From NCBI GenBank assembly GCA_022606425.2, contig JAHDVF020000581.1:62001-126000 (forward strand): 64,000 nucleotides of DNA, in the 5' to 3' direction. Below are positions 1 to 10,372 of the stretch, piece after piece. The DNA comes from Lepidostoma basale (Eukaryota > Arthropoda > Insecta > Trichoptera > Lepidostomatidae). The first letter of the stretch is position 1, and each line of letters begins with the position of its first letter. The position numbers and the translations under genes are program-made. Under the pieces are notes generated by a model. That model ran no database searches, had not been told where the DNA came from, and saw only the letters and a list, made by a program, of their open reading frames with translations.

Positions 1-40
1 ATATGGAGTTTTACATCACTGTTCATGAAACAATATAAAA
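1..40 (+). repeat. P1 element terminal tail (truncated by window edge)
   Basis: The first bases match the tail that follows the right arm of P1 elements elsewhere (36735-36775, 57190-57230, 62960-62995): ATATGGAGTTTTACATCA followed by TTGTTC-AGAAACAAT. Only the distal tail is inside the window. Confidence 0.6.
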
Positions 41-585
41 ATATTATATATTGTGATTTTATAGCGATGTTTCAAATAAAACAGTAAATATGTATGAGTA
101 ACGTATTTCTTAGAATTCCTAAGAGAATAAATACTATATTTGTTAGTTCCCCGCTCAATTTTCTGAGAATTTTAACAAACTTACGTAAATGCGAATTTCC
201 TTTGAGTCACGGTGAAGAGCAAACTTTATAACTTATTTGGGGACGATTAAAAAGAACCATTGAAACCCCTTTTGAAACTAAACTTTAAGCTCCTCAAATG
301 TTTTCTATTTAGTTAAATATTTTGTTTTATTATTATAACATGATTTCCCTGGATGGCGTTTCTTTACAAATGTTAATATTTGAAACTGTTTATTCAAATT
401 ATTTTTTATGTTGGTTAAAAAAATTTATTAACGAACTATTTTTTCATATTTATCATTTTAGCAAATATCTTGTTGATAGAAGGCCTTTATTTTAATATTC
501 TGATGAATTATTTAACACACCATTCTATATATACCTCGTTTGATAAGATGAAAATTATGTCAGGGTCCAATTTTTATTTTCTTAA
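41..585. other. AT-rich stretch, nothing recognised
   Basis: No coding pattern, RNA gene or repeat family that I recognise. The short open frame starting near 470 runs antisense into the LINE A copy next door and has no independent support. Confidence 0.5.
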
Positions 586-1025
586 CATCATGCCATTTCC
601 CCGGAGGGGTAGGCAGAGAGGATGGATCGCCACAATGCTCTGTCCTGGCATACCTCTCGAGCTTCTTCTACATTCATATATCGTACCATGCACGTACGTC
701 GATTATTCCGCCTTCGAATGTGGCCGCCTTTTAGTGATTGATTAATTTGGTCATGCCATGTTTTCCTCGGTCGTCCTCGGTTTCTTTTTTCACTCACGCT
801 GCTTGTGTACAACTTTTTAACCATTCTACTCTCATCCATTCGTTCCGTATGTCCAAACCATCTCAGGGATCCTTTTTAATTTTATCCATTATTTTATTTC
901 TCATTATTATTTCTCTCTTATTTCATCGTTCGGTATTCTATCATACAACGTTTTCCCGCATATTCTTCTTAGTGATCTCACTTCTACGGCGTTATTTTCT
1001 CAATAAAATATTCTCTCGTATTAAA
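586..1025 (-). mobile_element. LINE A fragment, 3' end
   Basis: The minus strand encodes the C-terminal tail of the LINE A reverse transcriptase: GRPRKTWHDQINQ, then MNVEEAREVCQD and WRSILSAYPSGE, with frameshifts further upstream (toward 1025). The 3' end lies at about 586, with the CCCC/GGGG stem-loop just inside it. It belongs to the variant also seen at 57245-58075. Confidence 0.85.
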
Positions 1026-1236
1026 ATATTCAGTCAACCTGTTATAAAGCGAACGTTACACTTTTATACACTTTTTCTTCTTCCTTTTAATTTACCTTTA
1101 ATGATTTGACAGTTGGAAATATTAAGAGAAAAAAAAATTATCTTAAACGCCAAATTATCGATTGGTTTGTAGACGCGAAAACTGAAAGATATTTCACAAA
1201 GTTCGATAATCTTTATTGTAGACCAAACTGCGATAA

Positions 1237-1325
1237 TGAATCATCTGCTTTACGTTTCTTTCTTATTTCATCGTTCGGTATTCTATCATACAACGTTTTC
1301 CCGCACAGTTTTCTTACTGATCTAT
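1237..1325 (-). mobile_element. LINE A fragment, internal
   Basis: Repeats the segment at about 893-990 (TTTCTTATTTCATCGTTCGG and TACAACGTTTTCCCGCA). It is a detached internal piece of the same LINE A variant, separated from the 586-1025 copy by about 210 bp of AT-rich sequence. Confidence 0.7.
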
Positions 1326-1569
1326 TATATTTAAAACACATTATTCGAATTTAGATTATCATATGAATATTTTTAAATATCTGTTTATTTGTACAAAATG
1401 TGAATGCTTTTGTTTATTAAATACGATTGTCATGTTTATTGTGTATATAGTAATTGAATCAGTATTTTAAAAATCGAATTACCTTTTTTTCAATGAGTGA
1501 AGTTTTTTTATTAGCATTCAAAGGTATCAGTTGTTAATTCAGCTTAATTGCCCAGTAAATTTTTGTTAG
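1326..1569. other. AT-rich stretch, nothing recognised
   Basis: No recognisable gene or repeat. Confidence 0.5.
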
Positions 1570-1800
1570 GCAAATAAAAGTTTGAGGGGGCCGTGTTTGC
1601 CAAACACCTTTATGTTACGTTTGGGAGCCTCCGCTCGGAGCGGCCGCACAGAGGAATCCCCGAAAGCGTCCTAATGTATCAAACTTCGCATCAAACTTTG
1701 TTTGGAACAAAGTTTTTACGCCCCAGTCATTATACCGCCCTTTGCGCGATCCCTATTCAGTACAAAACACACGCACACTATCCAGTCACATGTAATACAT
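1570..1800. other. GC-rich island of unknown nature
   Basis: About 200 bp clearly richer in G+C than its surroundings, containing short inverted pieces (TTTGCCAAAC, CCGCTCGGAGCGG, AACTTTGTTTGGAACAAAGTT). The 69-residue open frame across it resembles no family I know. It could be an unrecognised repeat or a conserved non-coding element. Confidence 0.3.
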
Positions 1801-1974
1801 GATATGTGGATTTTTTTTTATAATCCCTATTGTTCAATTTGTGGAAGATATTTTTAACCGAAAATATTGATTTTGGAAAATCAATCTTCATCAGCGTTTT
1901 ACACGTGGTTTTGTGTTAGCCCTTAAAATGTGCTGTGCCAAAATCACACTGGGGAAACTGTGATTTTATGTTAA

Positions 1975-2262
1975 AAACACAACTGTGTCCTTAAAAAAAC
2001 ATATTTTGTGGTAAAAATAAAGTTTTTAGGGTAAAACGTATAATTTTTTTTAATACAACTTAATTTGTGGTAAAAGCACATATGTTGTGGTAAAAGCACT
2101 GATTTTGTTGTATAAACACAGATGTCGTGTAAAAAGCAAAGATGTTGTGGTAAAGTGACAGATTTTGTGGTTAAAACGCAGATTTTATGGTAATAACACA
2201 GATTTTGTTGTAAAAACACAGATTTTGGAGGGAACGCCGTTTTTATAGTAAAAACACAATTT
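1975..2262. repeat. Minisatellite, about 20-bp unit
   Basis: Around 14 diverged tandem copies of a 20-bp unit close to TTGTGGTAAAAACACAGATT. The best copies lie between 2070 and 2225. The 82-residue minus-strand open frame here is an artefact of the repeat. Confidence 0.85.
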
Positions 2263-2303
2263 TGTGAATGAAGAAAGAAATAAAATTGATGAAACGTATT
2301 ATT

Positions 2304-2420
2304 TAAACTAACTAACTAACTAACCATCATGCCATCTCCCCGAAGGCGTAGGCAAAAGAATGGACTGCCACACTTTTCTTTCCTGACATATTTCTCTCGC
2401 TTCCTCACATGGCCGACATA
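2304..2420 (-). mobile_element. LINE A fragment, 3' end with (TTAG)n tail
   Basis: (TAAC)n at 2308-2323 is the complement of the (TTAG)n tail. It is followed by the complement of the LINE A 3' stem-loop and the SILSAYP-coding region. An internal deletion joins the last ~80 bp to the GHVR-coding area near 2405. Confidence 0.75.
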
Positions 2421-2790
2421 TTATTTATAAACTGAAATTTGCTGTTTATCTAAATGAATATTTAGTTTTTTCTTCACGACTTGTTAATTCGAACGTATTT
2501 TATATGATCGATTTGTTGTCGTAGTATAAATGTATTATATCAGATGTTATAAACGCGCAATGAAGTTTGATGGGACACATTTGGACAGCGATAATATGTA
2601 TACGATAAGACCAATATGACATTAATAGACATTAAATGTATTGTACATCTTGTATTACATCAATGGGTTTATCTAAAGAGAATTTGCTTCATGTAAGACT
2701 AAATTTATTTTGGATTTTCTCCGATTGATTAACCTTTTGAATTGAACTACGAATAAAAATGATAATTATTTTATCAAATCATACAATACG
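2421..2790. other. AT-rich stretch, nothing recognised
   Basis: No gene or repeat recognised between two LINE remnants. Confidence 0.45.
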
Positions 2791-2792
2791 CT

Positions 2793-3315
2793 TCTTCTTC
2801 TTCTTATACTGGTTGGAGCCCGCTAGATTATGTTTGTGCGGAGTTTGCCGCCTCTTGCGATGTGAATCCAGCTGTATTTCCATCTCTTAAGGGGTCTTCT
2901 AGGTATCCTGCATTCCTCTGGTTTCCTATGTAAGACAAGGTGTGGTTGTCTTTGGGTGTGCATTATTTCCACAGTTACTAAAATATCTTCTTCTTTGTCT
3001 CCCACATCTGACAACATCCTGCACAACACATATCCTTATACAACCGAACCTTTCGTTACCTAGCTTTTCATCTCTTTAAGAACATCACGATGGCTCAATA
3101 CATTGACACCAAGATATTTATATTTCATCACCTGTTCAATGGGTGTTTTTAAGGGCTTTTTTAAGAATCTTACATGTTTTTTTGAGAATATCATGCTTTT
3201 AATTTTGGTCGTTTCAATTTCTATGTTGTAATTGAATCTCTACAATAGCCTTTGGAAATCGTCTTCATTTCAGCCAATATTATAGCGTCGTCAGCGTAGC
3301 TTATGATACAGAATG
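2793..3315 (-). mobile_element. RTE-type LINE remnant (YADD to C-terminus)
   Basis: The minus strand reads YADDAIILAE near 3300-3270, the catalytic box of a non-LTR reverse transcriptase. KYKYLGV follows near 3110, then a C-terminal tail with RRPLKRWKYSW near 2890, and an (AAG)n-like tail at 2793-2805. Several frameshifts and a deletion break the frame, so it is a dead 5'-truncated copy. Confidence 0.7.
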
Positions 3316-3400
3316 CGCATTGAAATTAATTATCCCTATATTGTATTTTATAAATACACTAAAGGGATAATTAAATACGATAGCAATATTGTGCACCCTT

Positions 3401-3465
3401 AACATTCATACATCGTGTGATGCACTCACGTCTATTTCTCCGACTCCGCACGCGATCACGTAGAA
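3401..3465 (-). mobile_element. LINE A fragment
   Basis: Short stretch matching the complement of the region coding for MTRCMNVEEAR and GHVRS in better LINE A copies (for example 20800-20860). Confidence 0.65.
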
Positions 3466-3850
3466 AAACTTCAATTTTATTTTTTAATTCTTTCCAAATG
3501 TTTTTGGAGATCTTGGGAAAATCACCCTAAAGATGGAGATAATATGATCAGGTACTGGGATACTGTAACCGTAAAAATCTACCAAATTCTTTCTATATTT
3601 ATTTATTATAGGTACAAATTTAATTATGGGGGTTATTGGAGGTATCAAAAAAATCATCGAGGTTACCAGAAGGCCTCAAATCCAACATTTCCATTAAGGT
3701 GATGTAAGAGAATATTTTTCCAATGACTGTTTTTTTTAAATAAAATCATTAAAATGATTTGCTTAACATAATTTTTATTGTATGTAAGCTCAGGAATATT
3801 TGATGATATTAGCCATTAAATTTATTCAATACTAAAATATACATTTGAGG
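3466..3850. other. AT-rich stretch, nothing recognised
   Basis: No recognisable feature. Confidence 0.4.
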
Positions 3851-3852
3851 GG

Positions 3853-4035
3853 GTAATGTCGGGTTCGATTTCTGGCTTTTGGCAGTGTGATTGGTCATAC
3901 TGTCTTTGGTCTGGTCCAAAATTCACATGATAATAAAATGGCGATAGATTAGCTATAAATAACATGTCACGAGAATCAATATGATAGCTAAACCCTTTAC
4001 TTCGATTTGGCTCGCGCTGTAAAGAGCGATTTAAT
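3853..4035 (+). mobile_element. SINE1 copy (tRNA-derived), 5'-truncated
   Basis: Starts in the B-box-like GGGTTCGATTTC, then shares the SINE1 body (GGCAGTGTGATTGGTCA, CTGTCTTTGGTCTGG, GACATGTCACGAGAATC-like end). After the body comes CCCTTTACTTCGATTTGGCT, also seen near 6320 and 47100. Confidence 0.7.
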
Positions 4036-4575
4036 AAAATAAAAATAATAATAACAATATCATTTATTTGTATAAATTACATTAAATTAACGTCCTCGTC
4101 GATTATCACATTTTTGCTTTTTTGTCAAATAATTATTTATCATTAAATTCAAGTACAAATGATAATCCTTTTATGTTTTCGTACAATTGTCTGTATTATC
4201 TATACATAATAAGAAAATGAAAAAAAATGAATATACTTATCCAACATTCAGAGAGAATATAAATGAGAAAAATAGTTAAAACACTACACGTGTTATTCAG
4301 AGGTGACTCGTGGGAATGTTGCTAAAGTCAGATTTCAACTTAAATATTTACATGCAGATTTGTAAATATCGAACAATAAAAATGGATGTCTTAATAACAA
4401 TTTAACATCATTTAAAGTTTTACTCAGAGTTTAATTAAATATTATCATTCATTATCATATCTATGAAGAAAAAGTAAATGAGCTTTGATTTTATTATGTT
4501 TAATTTATTGTGATGTTAAACTCCATATAAAATAAATAAATTTCTTCTACAATATCTAACTTAGTAAGGTCTTAC
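4036..4575. other. AT-rich stretch, nothing recognised
   Basis: Very AT-rich, with no coding signal or recognised repeat. Confidence 0.45.
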
Positions 4576-4612
4576 ATTTGATAATGCCTTTGCAAGACCC
4601 GACATATGGAAA
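4576..4612 (+). repeat. P1-like hammerhead remnant
   Basis: ACATTTGATAATGCC followed by a decayed stem and GACATATGG resembles the P1 right arm, but the GAAACATGTC portion is lost. Confidence 0.4.
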
Positions 4613-4827
4613 TGCATTAGCAAGTCGAATCGTGTAATTCCAATTATAAAATTCTTTTAGATAACAGACATTCTCATTAATATTATCTATTTAGGTTTTA
4701 AATAATTTTAATAATTTAAAACACAATTGTGATTCAGAGTATTTTTTACTTAGTACTATGCATACTCATTTCTCTATATGTTAAATTCATAATACTTTCA
4801 TTATTTTATAATAAGTTATATTTATAC

Positions 4828-4866
4828 CTGAGGATGGAGGAAATCACTTCCAAAACATGTTGTGGT
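4828..4866 (+). ncRNA. Hammerhead-like motif, P2-related, core mutated
   Basis: CTGAGGA (4828-4834) is followed by one extra T, an imperfect GGAGG/CTTCC hairpin, AAAA in place of GAAA, and ACATGTTGTGG. The conserved G of GAAA (G12) is changed, so it should be inactive. The neighbouring sequence resembles the P2 element. Confidence 0.55.
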
Positions 4867-5084
4867 TAATATTTATATATTTTTGTTTGTAAAAATATAA
4901 ATAAATTAAGTGGATTACATAGTGTTTAATATTCCTCTTTCGAAATAATATTAATTCAAGTATTAATTTTCAAATCATCTATCGATGTTAATGTAATGGT
5001 TTTGACAGAATGAATAAAATTATAACAATTTATTAATTATTATTAAAAAAATAACGTGACGTGTGATTTTAATTCCTTCTTCTT

Positions 5085-5262
5085 TGCTAATTTCAATCGA
5101 AGGGATTGGTTTGCCGCAAATTGTATAAAATTTTCTGGTTCTTGGGATGCCACTTGAGCCTTAAATGTGGTAGTTTTCAGTTTCTTTCCACATTTGTATT
5201 CAAATTTCTAGATATTAATTCTCATGATATTCGATAGGTAGCTAAAATTTGGTCATTTTATA
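5085..5262 (-). mobile_element. SINE1 copy, 3' portion
   Basis: Matches the distal half of the complete minus-strand SINE1 at 29085-29400 (GATTGGTTTGC, TGGTTCTTGGGAT-CCACTTG, TTAATTCTCATGA). The tRNA-like head is missing. Confidence 0.65.
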
Positions 5263-6118
5263 CGCCGAAGACCCCCAAAGAAGAAGAAGAAAAAAAAGAA
5301 AAAAAAATATAAAGAGATTTTAGCACTACTTATGTAACTAATTCACAATATTTTATTGGAAATGAAGCGTATTTTCATAATTGTACAACTAGATCTGAAA
5401 TCAGTTGAAGGGTAGCATTTCCGCTTGGAGTGGTTCCCCGAAACGTTCATGAGCCCCCACAGCCTTAACTTTACGACCTCCGTAGGTAGTGTTTAGCATT
5501 TTCCGCGATTCAGTATAATGTTCTATTAATTGTTAGTTATGGAGAAATAAATTTATTCCACAACTTCTTGTTTCTTGCGTTCAAATGCGAGGCGTTTAAC
5601 TCTTCCAAAACCGGAAGATATATTTAAAAATTACATTGCTAACTTAGTTTTGAAAAAAAATAATAGTAAACTGACCGATTATGGTTTCGTTCTTAATTGA
5701 GTTAACATTAGACAGTGGCTTGTGTTAACGCTATCCATCGTTTTGCGTTAAAATTAAGTAAAATTCCGCCAATTGACCTCCATTATACTATATAGGTCAA
5801 TTTCATTCGTACGTGTTTTTCACCTGTTTTTATTAAAACATCGACTCATGTCAGATTGAGCAAAACTTGCTTTTTTAGTTAAACCAGTATTCTTTTTAGC
5901 GTGCAAGTTGTAAAATAAAATAAAAATTAAAAATTCAACGATCTAAAATGATTTTTAAAAATGACACTTTATAAAATGCACACTGCTTTCCTATACTCTA
6001 AGATACATTCGGAAAAAGATTAACCTACTTTATATATTTCAGGAAATATTAATATTATCATTTGATGTTTTTTGAACAATGATGTGAAACTCTAAATTAA
6101 ATTATTAATACGAATAAA
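5263..6118. other. AT-rich stretch with an unclassified segment
   Basis: Mostly AT-rich and featureless. Positions 5400-5510 are less AT-rich and contain GGTTCCCCGAAACGTTCATG. This recalls a hammerhead 3' half but has no CTGANGA, so I do not call it. Confidence 0.35.
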
Positions 6119-6275
6119 TTATGGGAATGACAAGTTTAATTTTTATAAGGCAATATCAAATTAAATACATATTAACATTTTATGTAAATAATTAATTAAA
6201 TAATGCCTTAGAAATGTGAAACTTGTCATGCTCATAGATTACAATGAAGGGAAAACAGACGTTTTCATTCGTATT
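6119..6275. mobile_element. P1 element, divergent pair of hammerhead-like arms
   Basis: Left arm (minus, 6119-6160) and right arm (plus, 6200-6233) each keep the decayed TTGATAATGCC ... GAAACTTGTCATTCCC-type motif. Complementary outer sequences follow (TACGAAT at 6109-6115; ATTCGTA at 6268-6274, after GACGTTTTC). The arms have diverged strongly from the perfect copy at 36022-36095. Confidence 0.6.
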
Positions 6276-6329
6276 TATTATTTAAATTTTGTTGAATATT
6301 TCTTAACATCTTTACTGCTCAAGCCAAAT

Positions 6330-6480
6330 CGAAGTAAAGGATAAAGATTTTATATTGATTCTCATGACATGTGAGAGGTAGCTAATCTATCGTTATTTTA
6401 TTGTCACGAGAATTCTACGCCAGAACAAAGAACTTCTGTCTAGTAGTCATAGCTGTTGTCACTCTGCCACGAAAGTCTTC
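6330..6480 (-). mobile_element. SINE1 copy
   Basis: Complement of SINE1: GATTCTCATGACATGTGAGA, GTAGCTAATCTATCG, then the tRNA-like head in decayed form ending CACTCTGCCACGAAAG, the complement of the A-box GTGGCAGAGTG. Confidence 0.7.
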
Positions 6481-7250
6481 ATTTATGAAATATTTTCTAA
6501 AATAAAATTTATGCCATCATATATATCTAATAAATCACTTTATATGTTTTTAACTGAAAATACGAACTATTTTAGATTTATACTTTTTAGATATAAACTG
6601 TGTGGGTTCAAAGGGGTTAAAAGGCTTGGTTGATGGAGAAAGAGGGGCTCGGGGTTAAGTACTTGTGACAATTATACGAATGGAGTGTTTAAAAGTGAAA
6701 TTTATTACAGGGAATGAAAAAATATGACGCAGTTTACCGTCTCCGTGGTTACGAGACTCCAAGACTAAATTAAATTGTTAAAATGAACTTTATCGACGTA
6801 ATAAACGACAACATAATAATATTGTTTTATCTGCGTTCGTAGTATGCAGACATTTATTATCACTTGAAGAACAATTTCAAACTTCTTTTACAATTTTAAA
6901 TATGGATGAAAACGTCACATGTATTACATTTTATGGGAGTAGTATGTTTCTCAACTAATAACTTTTATAAAAACACATTTCTTAAACAATGTTTACATTT
7001 AAAATATTACGAAATCTTTTTAAGTTTTTTCCCTTACCAGTTATTTGTGTCAATAATATATTGAGACACTTATTTTTTTTCATCGTAATCTAGATCATTG
7101 ATTTGTTTTTGAACCGCATCAATTACTTTAAGTATCTTATTCTGCTCCATTAGCTGTAAATATACAGCTTGCACGTTGATTCTTTGATTCTCGCCACGTT
7201 TGACGATGGATACGTGTAACATTGACAGACAATGAACAACCAGTAACTAG
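6481..7250. other. No feature recognised
   Basis: AT-rich sequence with a slightly GC-richer piece at 6600-6770. No gene or repeat match. Confidence 0.4.
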
Positions 7251-7254
7251 CACA

Positions 7255-7625
7255 TGTATCTACGATGAAATATCTCGGAATTATCTATGAGAGTATGCTG
7301 TCTTTTCGTGCACATATCGAGAGGATTTGTGACTTTGCCCTGAGGATGTTGGGCTTCATCATTCGGATCGGAAGAGTTTTCAGATATCCCAATGTGCTGA
7401 GTCCTATACAACGCGTTGGTTCGGAGCAGACTCGAAAGTGGTTGAAAGTCGGTGAAAGTGGTACTAGCCTCCAGAACCAATCTGCCTCTGGTGACACCGG
7501 TGGAAAGAGCAATTAGTCTGCTGAACGCGGTCTCTTCGGAGATCGACGTCTTTCATATTTGTGAAGGTACGTTTAGGGGACGAATTCTCTTTACTTTAGA
7601 AAGTATCTTGTCTTCCTAATGTCGA
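7255..7625 (+). mobile_element. CR1/Jockey-like LINE remnant, C-terminal RT region
   Basis: KYLGIIYESMLSF then HIERICDFALRMLGFIIR (from about 7266) is the post-catalytic region typical of CR1/Jockey reverse transcriptases. After a frameshift the C-terminus reads RTNLPLVTPVERAISLLN and SSEIDVFHI. It matches 55126-55442 (plus) and 10373-10690 (minus). Frameshifts and stops make it a pseudogene. Confidence 0.75.
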
Positions 7626-7689
7626 ATATCTAATACGAGTACATTCCTGGTATTATGTTGTATTTTTATAATATTTTCACAGAAGACAG

Positions 7690-7895
7690 ACACAGAAATC
7701 ATGTCTCGTCGGATGATGAGATCCAGCTCCCTTCCATCTCTTAGGCGGTCTTCCAGGTGGGCGGTGTTCGGAGGGGATTTTATTAGCAGCTGTATATGCA
7801 AGTCTGTCACCATCACGATCACGGACATCGGACACGATCTCGGAGAGTTTTTCCAGTAATTGATCTAAGGACCTTCATCTCCGATGTCCTTAGTA
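7690..7895 (-). mobile_element. LINE B-like fragment
   Basis: The minus strand encodes GRPPKRWKGAGSHHPT, resembling the GRPPKRW C-terminal motif of RTE-type LINEs such as the copy at 28660-29035. Confidence 0.5.
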
Positions 7896-7916
7896 GTCCC
7901 TTGTATTTATTTTATA

Positions 7917-8205
7917 TTTTAAAAAATAACGTTTTGTGTTAAATTATTTTTATTTTGTTATTTTATTTTATATCATTGTATTTTATTGTATATTATTTAT
8001 TTTAGATTTATTTTGTGGATGTTGGACGATCGAAGTGTCCGCGGGAGATGCCTATTGGTGGCGATGAGGTTCGCAACCCATAACACCGCGTCTCCCGCGG
8101 GACGAAAAGAGAAGGATGGAATGCCGCATCGGTTAAAGTTGACAGTACATTCTTTCTGCCTACCCTTTCGGGGAAATGGGGTGATGGTTAGTTAGTTAGT
8201 TTTTT
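7917..8205 (+). mobile_element. NA1 copy (SINE-like), 5'-truncated
   Basis: Contains the NA1 body (GGACGATCGAAGTGT, GATGCCTATTGGTGGCGATG, GGTTCGCAACCC) and ends with CTGCCTACCCTTTCGGGGA, the ATGGGGTGATGG junction and (TTAG)n. The last ~45 bp equal the LINE A 3' end. Any open frame here is accidental. Confidence 0.85.
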
Positions 8206-8284
8206 TTAAAGATTTTTCAGTCTCAATTACCTGTCGTGATATTTGGGAGCTTGGAAATAAATTGAGAATCATAAAACGATTTAG

Positions 8285-8540
8285 ATGGCCGCGTGCTGCG
8301 TGCTGTCTATTGTTATTCATTGTTGTAATAACGTGCGATTTATATCAGGTCCGGCGGTGACACAAGTGTCATCTGTTGACCTCCCCCCACGAGAGTGTTG
8401 GTCCCGGCACGCGAGTCTGACGGACGGCGATTAGTAAATTACCCAATAAAAATAACGACTTCCCTAATTGTTAAAGTTCCAACGCCGCAAGGGGCGGTAG
8501 GCTACGGGGAGCGGAGCAACTCTGTCCGGCCCGCGTTTAA
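8285..8540. other. GC-rich island of unknown nature
   Basis: About 250 bp with much higher GC than the flanks (GGCGGTGACACAAGTGTCA, CCTCCCCCCACGAGAG, CCGCAAGGGGCGGTAGGC). No long open frame or known repeat is evident. It may be an old high-GC element or a conserved regulatory segment. Confidence 0.3.
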
Positions 8541-8965
8541 CAGGCAATAAAAAATAATTTGTTGCTTTAAACAAAGAATATTTTATTCAGTCTTACAAAG
8601 TAACACTAACTCTTTACGGCGCTATGTTTTATCGTTAGGCAAGAGCGCAAAGATACAGAAAAAAATGTTAAAAAAAAAAGTAATGTTCTCAATTCTTACC
8701 CCGTTAATATTAAATTGGATACAAAAAATGGCAATAAAATTCCTATGCTGGTTTTAGTTAGACAATGTTAGTAGGTGTTTTTTGTGTGCTGGCTTTGTCA
8801 TCTGGTAATTAAAATAATATGTTTTGTTAACTCTGGTTTTCTGTGAATTAGGAAATAACAAACAATATTTATGTTATATTTTATTTGAATGAAATTCTTA
8901 TATAATCTCGTATGATGCACTTAATTTGGAGTGTGGCATTATTAAATATAATATTCATACATTTT
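8541..8965. other. AT-rich stretch, nothing recognised
   Basis: No recognised feature. Confidence 0.4.
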
Positions 8966-9345
8966 TAAATTAATCAAATGATTTCACTTAAATCTCTTAA
9001 TACAATAATTCATGTTTTAAATTGAAATCTTGGTAGAAATTCATTTTAAATAATGAAAACAAAAAAATTTGATACAAATTTTCTTTATTATTTACCTATG
9101 TATTTAGTGTGCTTCCACTTGTGTTTATGTCCGACCGGTTTCTGCAGCTTGCTGGTCTAGACCGGAAGATGGCAGACGCCGAAATCGGTCGTACATAAAC
9201 ACAAGTGGAAGCACACTAAATACATAATAATAAAGAAATTTTGTATACATTTTTTTTGTCTTCATTATTTAAAATGAACCTCTACCAAGAAATTTCAATT
9301 AAAACATTAATCATTTGAATATTCTTTATATTTTAGGTTTTTTGA
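8966..9345. mobile_element. P6 element: long imperfect palindrome with hammerhead-like right arm
   Basis: Two ~165-bp arms are near-perfect inverted copies (for example TTAGTGTGCTTCCACTTGTG at 9105-9125 against CACAAGTGGAAGCACACTAA at 9200-9220). The spacer is about 40 bp. The right arm carries CGGAAGA, an extra T, a GGC/GCC hairpin, GAAA and TCGGTC (9163-9190), a hammerhead motif with one core change (U4 to G). The left arm keeps GAAACCGGTC but has lost CTGANGA. No open frame. Confidence 0.7.
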
Positions 9346-9431
9346 TATTATAATAATTGTTTTTTTCTATCCTATCAAGGTGTTGACAAATAATTTGACA
9401 AGTCAAACAACAACATCAACAAATTATCTCT

Positions 9432-9630
9432 TTTGCTTCCTCCACAATCATGGAGCGAGTCATACACTAACCTCGATTTATCCGACTTTTACAATGGCCG
9501 ACCTTTAAAATCTTAGAAATTTGCTCATACTATGTTGTTAACGCATACTTTCTTAATCAACCTTTCTTCATTCATCCGTTCCATATGTTCGAACAACGAA
9601 GTGATCCTTACCTATCCTATCATATTTATG
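9432..9630 (-). mobile_element. LINE A fragment, degraded
   Basis: Complement of the LINE A region coding for MNVEEAR through GHMERM (CTTCCTCCACAATCATGGAG, CGTTCCATATGTTCGAACAA) with many changes. Confidence 0.65.
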
Positions 9631-9832
9631 AATATATTATGACCTCATCATCTTCAGTAGACCGCCTTCCTTTCTTTTCATGTCTGTTGATCTTGGGCAA
9701 CATGCATCCATATCATACAGGCGGTATCTCTAATGTCGTCCCTCCATTGATGTTGGAGATATCCTAGGTTTCAGGTCACAGTAATCGAACGCAAGCAAAG
9801 GAGGCGTTTTTTCCAACTATTGTGAGAGTTTC

Positions 9833-10318
9833 AAAGTTCTTGCTGGTTAAGTGCCTACTTACAGCTAATTTAAAAAACGGTGGATACGTGAAACATAAAT
9901 GAAATAAACACAAAAGTCCGCATTGTCCATGTCAACATGTGCAACATCGAAAAAAACATTATGTGTTATTACATTATGTGCTAAATTAAAAAACGGTGGA
10001 TTCGTGGAACATAAATTAAATAGACAATATGTGCACCATCTAAAAAGAACATTTTGTGTTAAATTATTTTTATTTTGTTATTTTATTTTATATCACTGTA
10101 TTTTATATTATTTGTTTTAGATTTATTTTGTGGGTGTTGCACGATCGAAGTGTGCACGGGAGATGCCTATTGGTGGCGATGAGGTTCGCAACCCATCACA
10201 CCGCGTCTCCCGCGGAGCGAAAAGAGAAGGATGGAGTGCCGCATCAGTAAAAGTGTGACAGTCCATTCTTTGCCTAACTAACCATCACGCCATCGGGAGA
10301 TGGCGTGATGGTTAGTTA
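9833..10318 (+). mobile_element. NA1 element, long copy
   Basis: A non-coding element of about 480 bp. Its 5' part holds two tandem ~115-bp units, each with AAAAAACGGTGGAT-CGTG and AACATAAATTAAATA (from about 9867 and 9985). The body has GATCGAAGTGTGCACGGGAG and GGTTCGCAACCC. The 3' end has the LINE A-type terminus, here interrupted by a small inverted copy of its own end (CTAACTAACCATCACGCC next to GGCGTGATGGTTAGTTAG). It shares structure with 12893-13372. GGTTCGCAACC is B-box-like, but a Pol III origin is unproven. Confidence 0.85.
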
Positions 10319-10372
10319 GTTAGTTTGTGAGAGTTGCGAGCGACATAGTCTGTCCTTTTTAGAGCTGCCGCT

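Noticed and set aside
1855..1905. Hammerhead on the minus strand (CTGATGA followed by ATTGATTTTCCAAAATCAAT)
   Set aside because: No GAAA and no NUH triplet follow the hairpin, so the core is not there.
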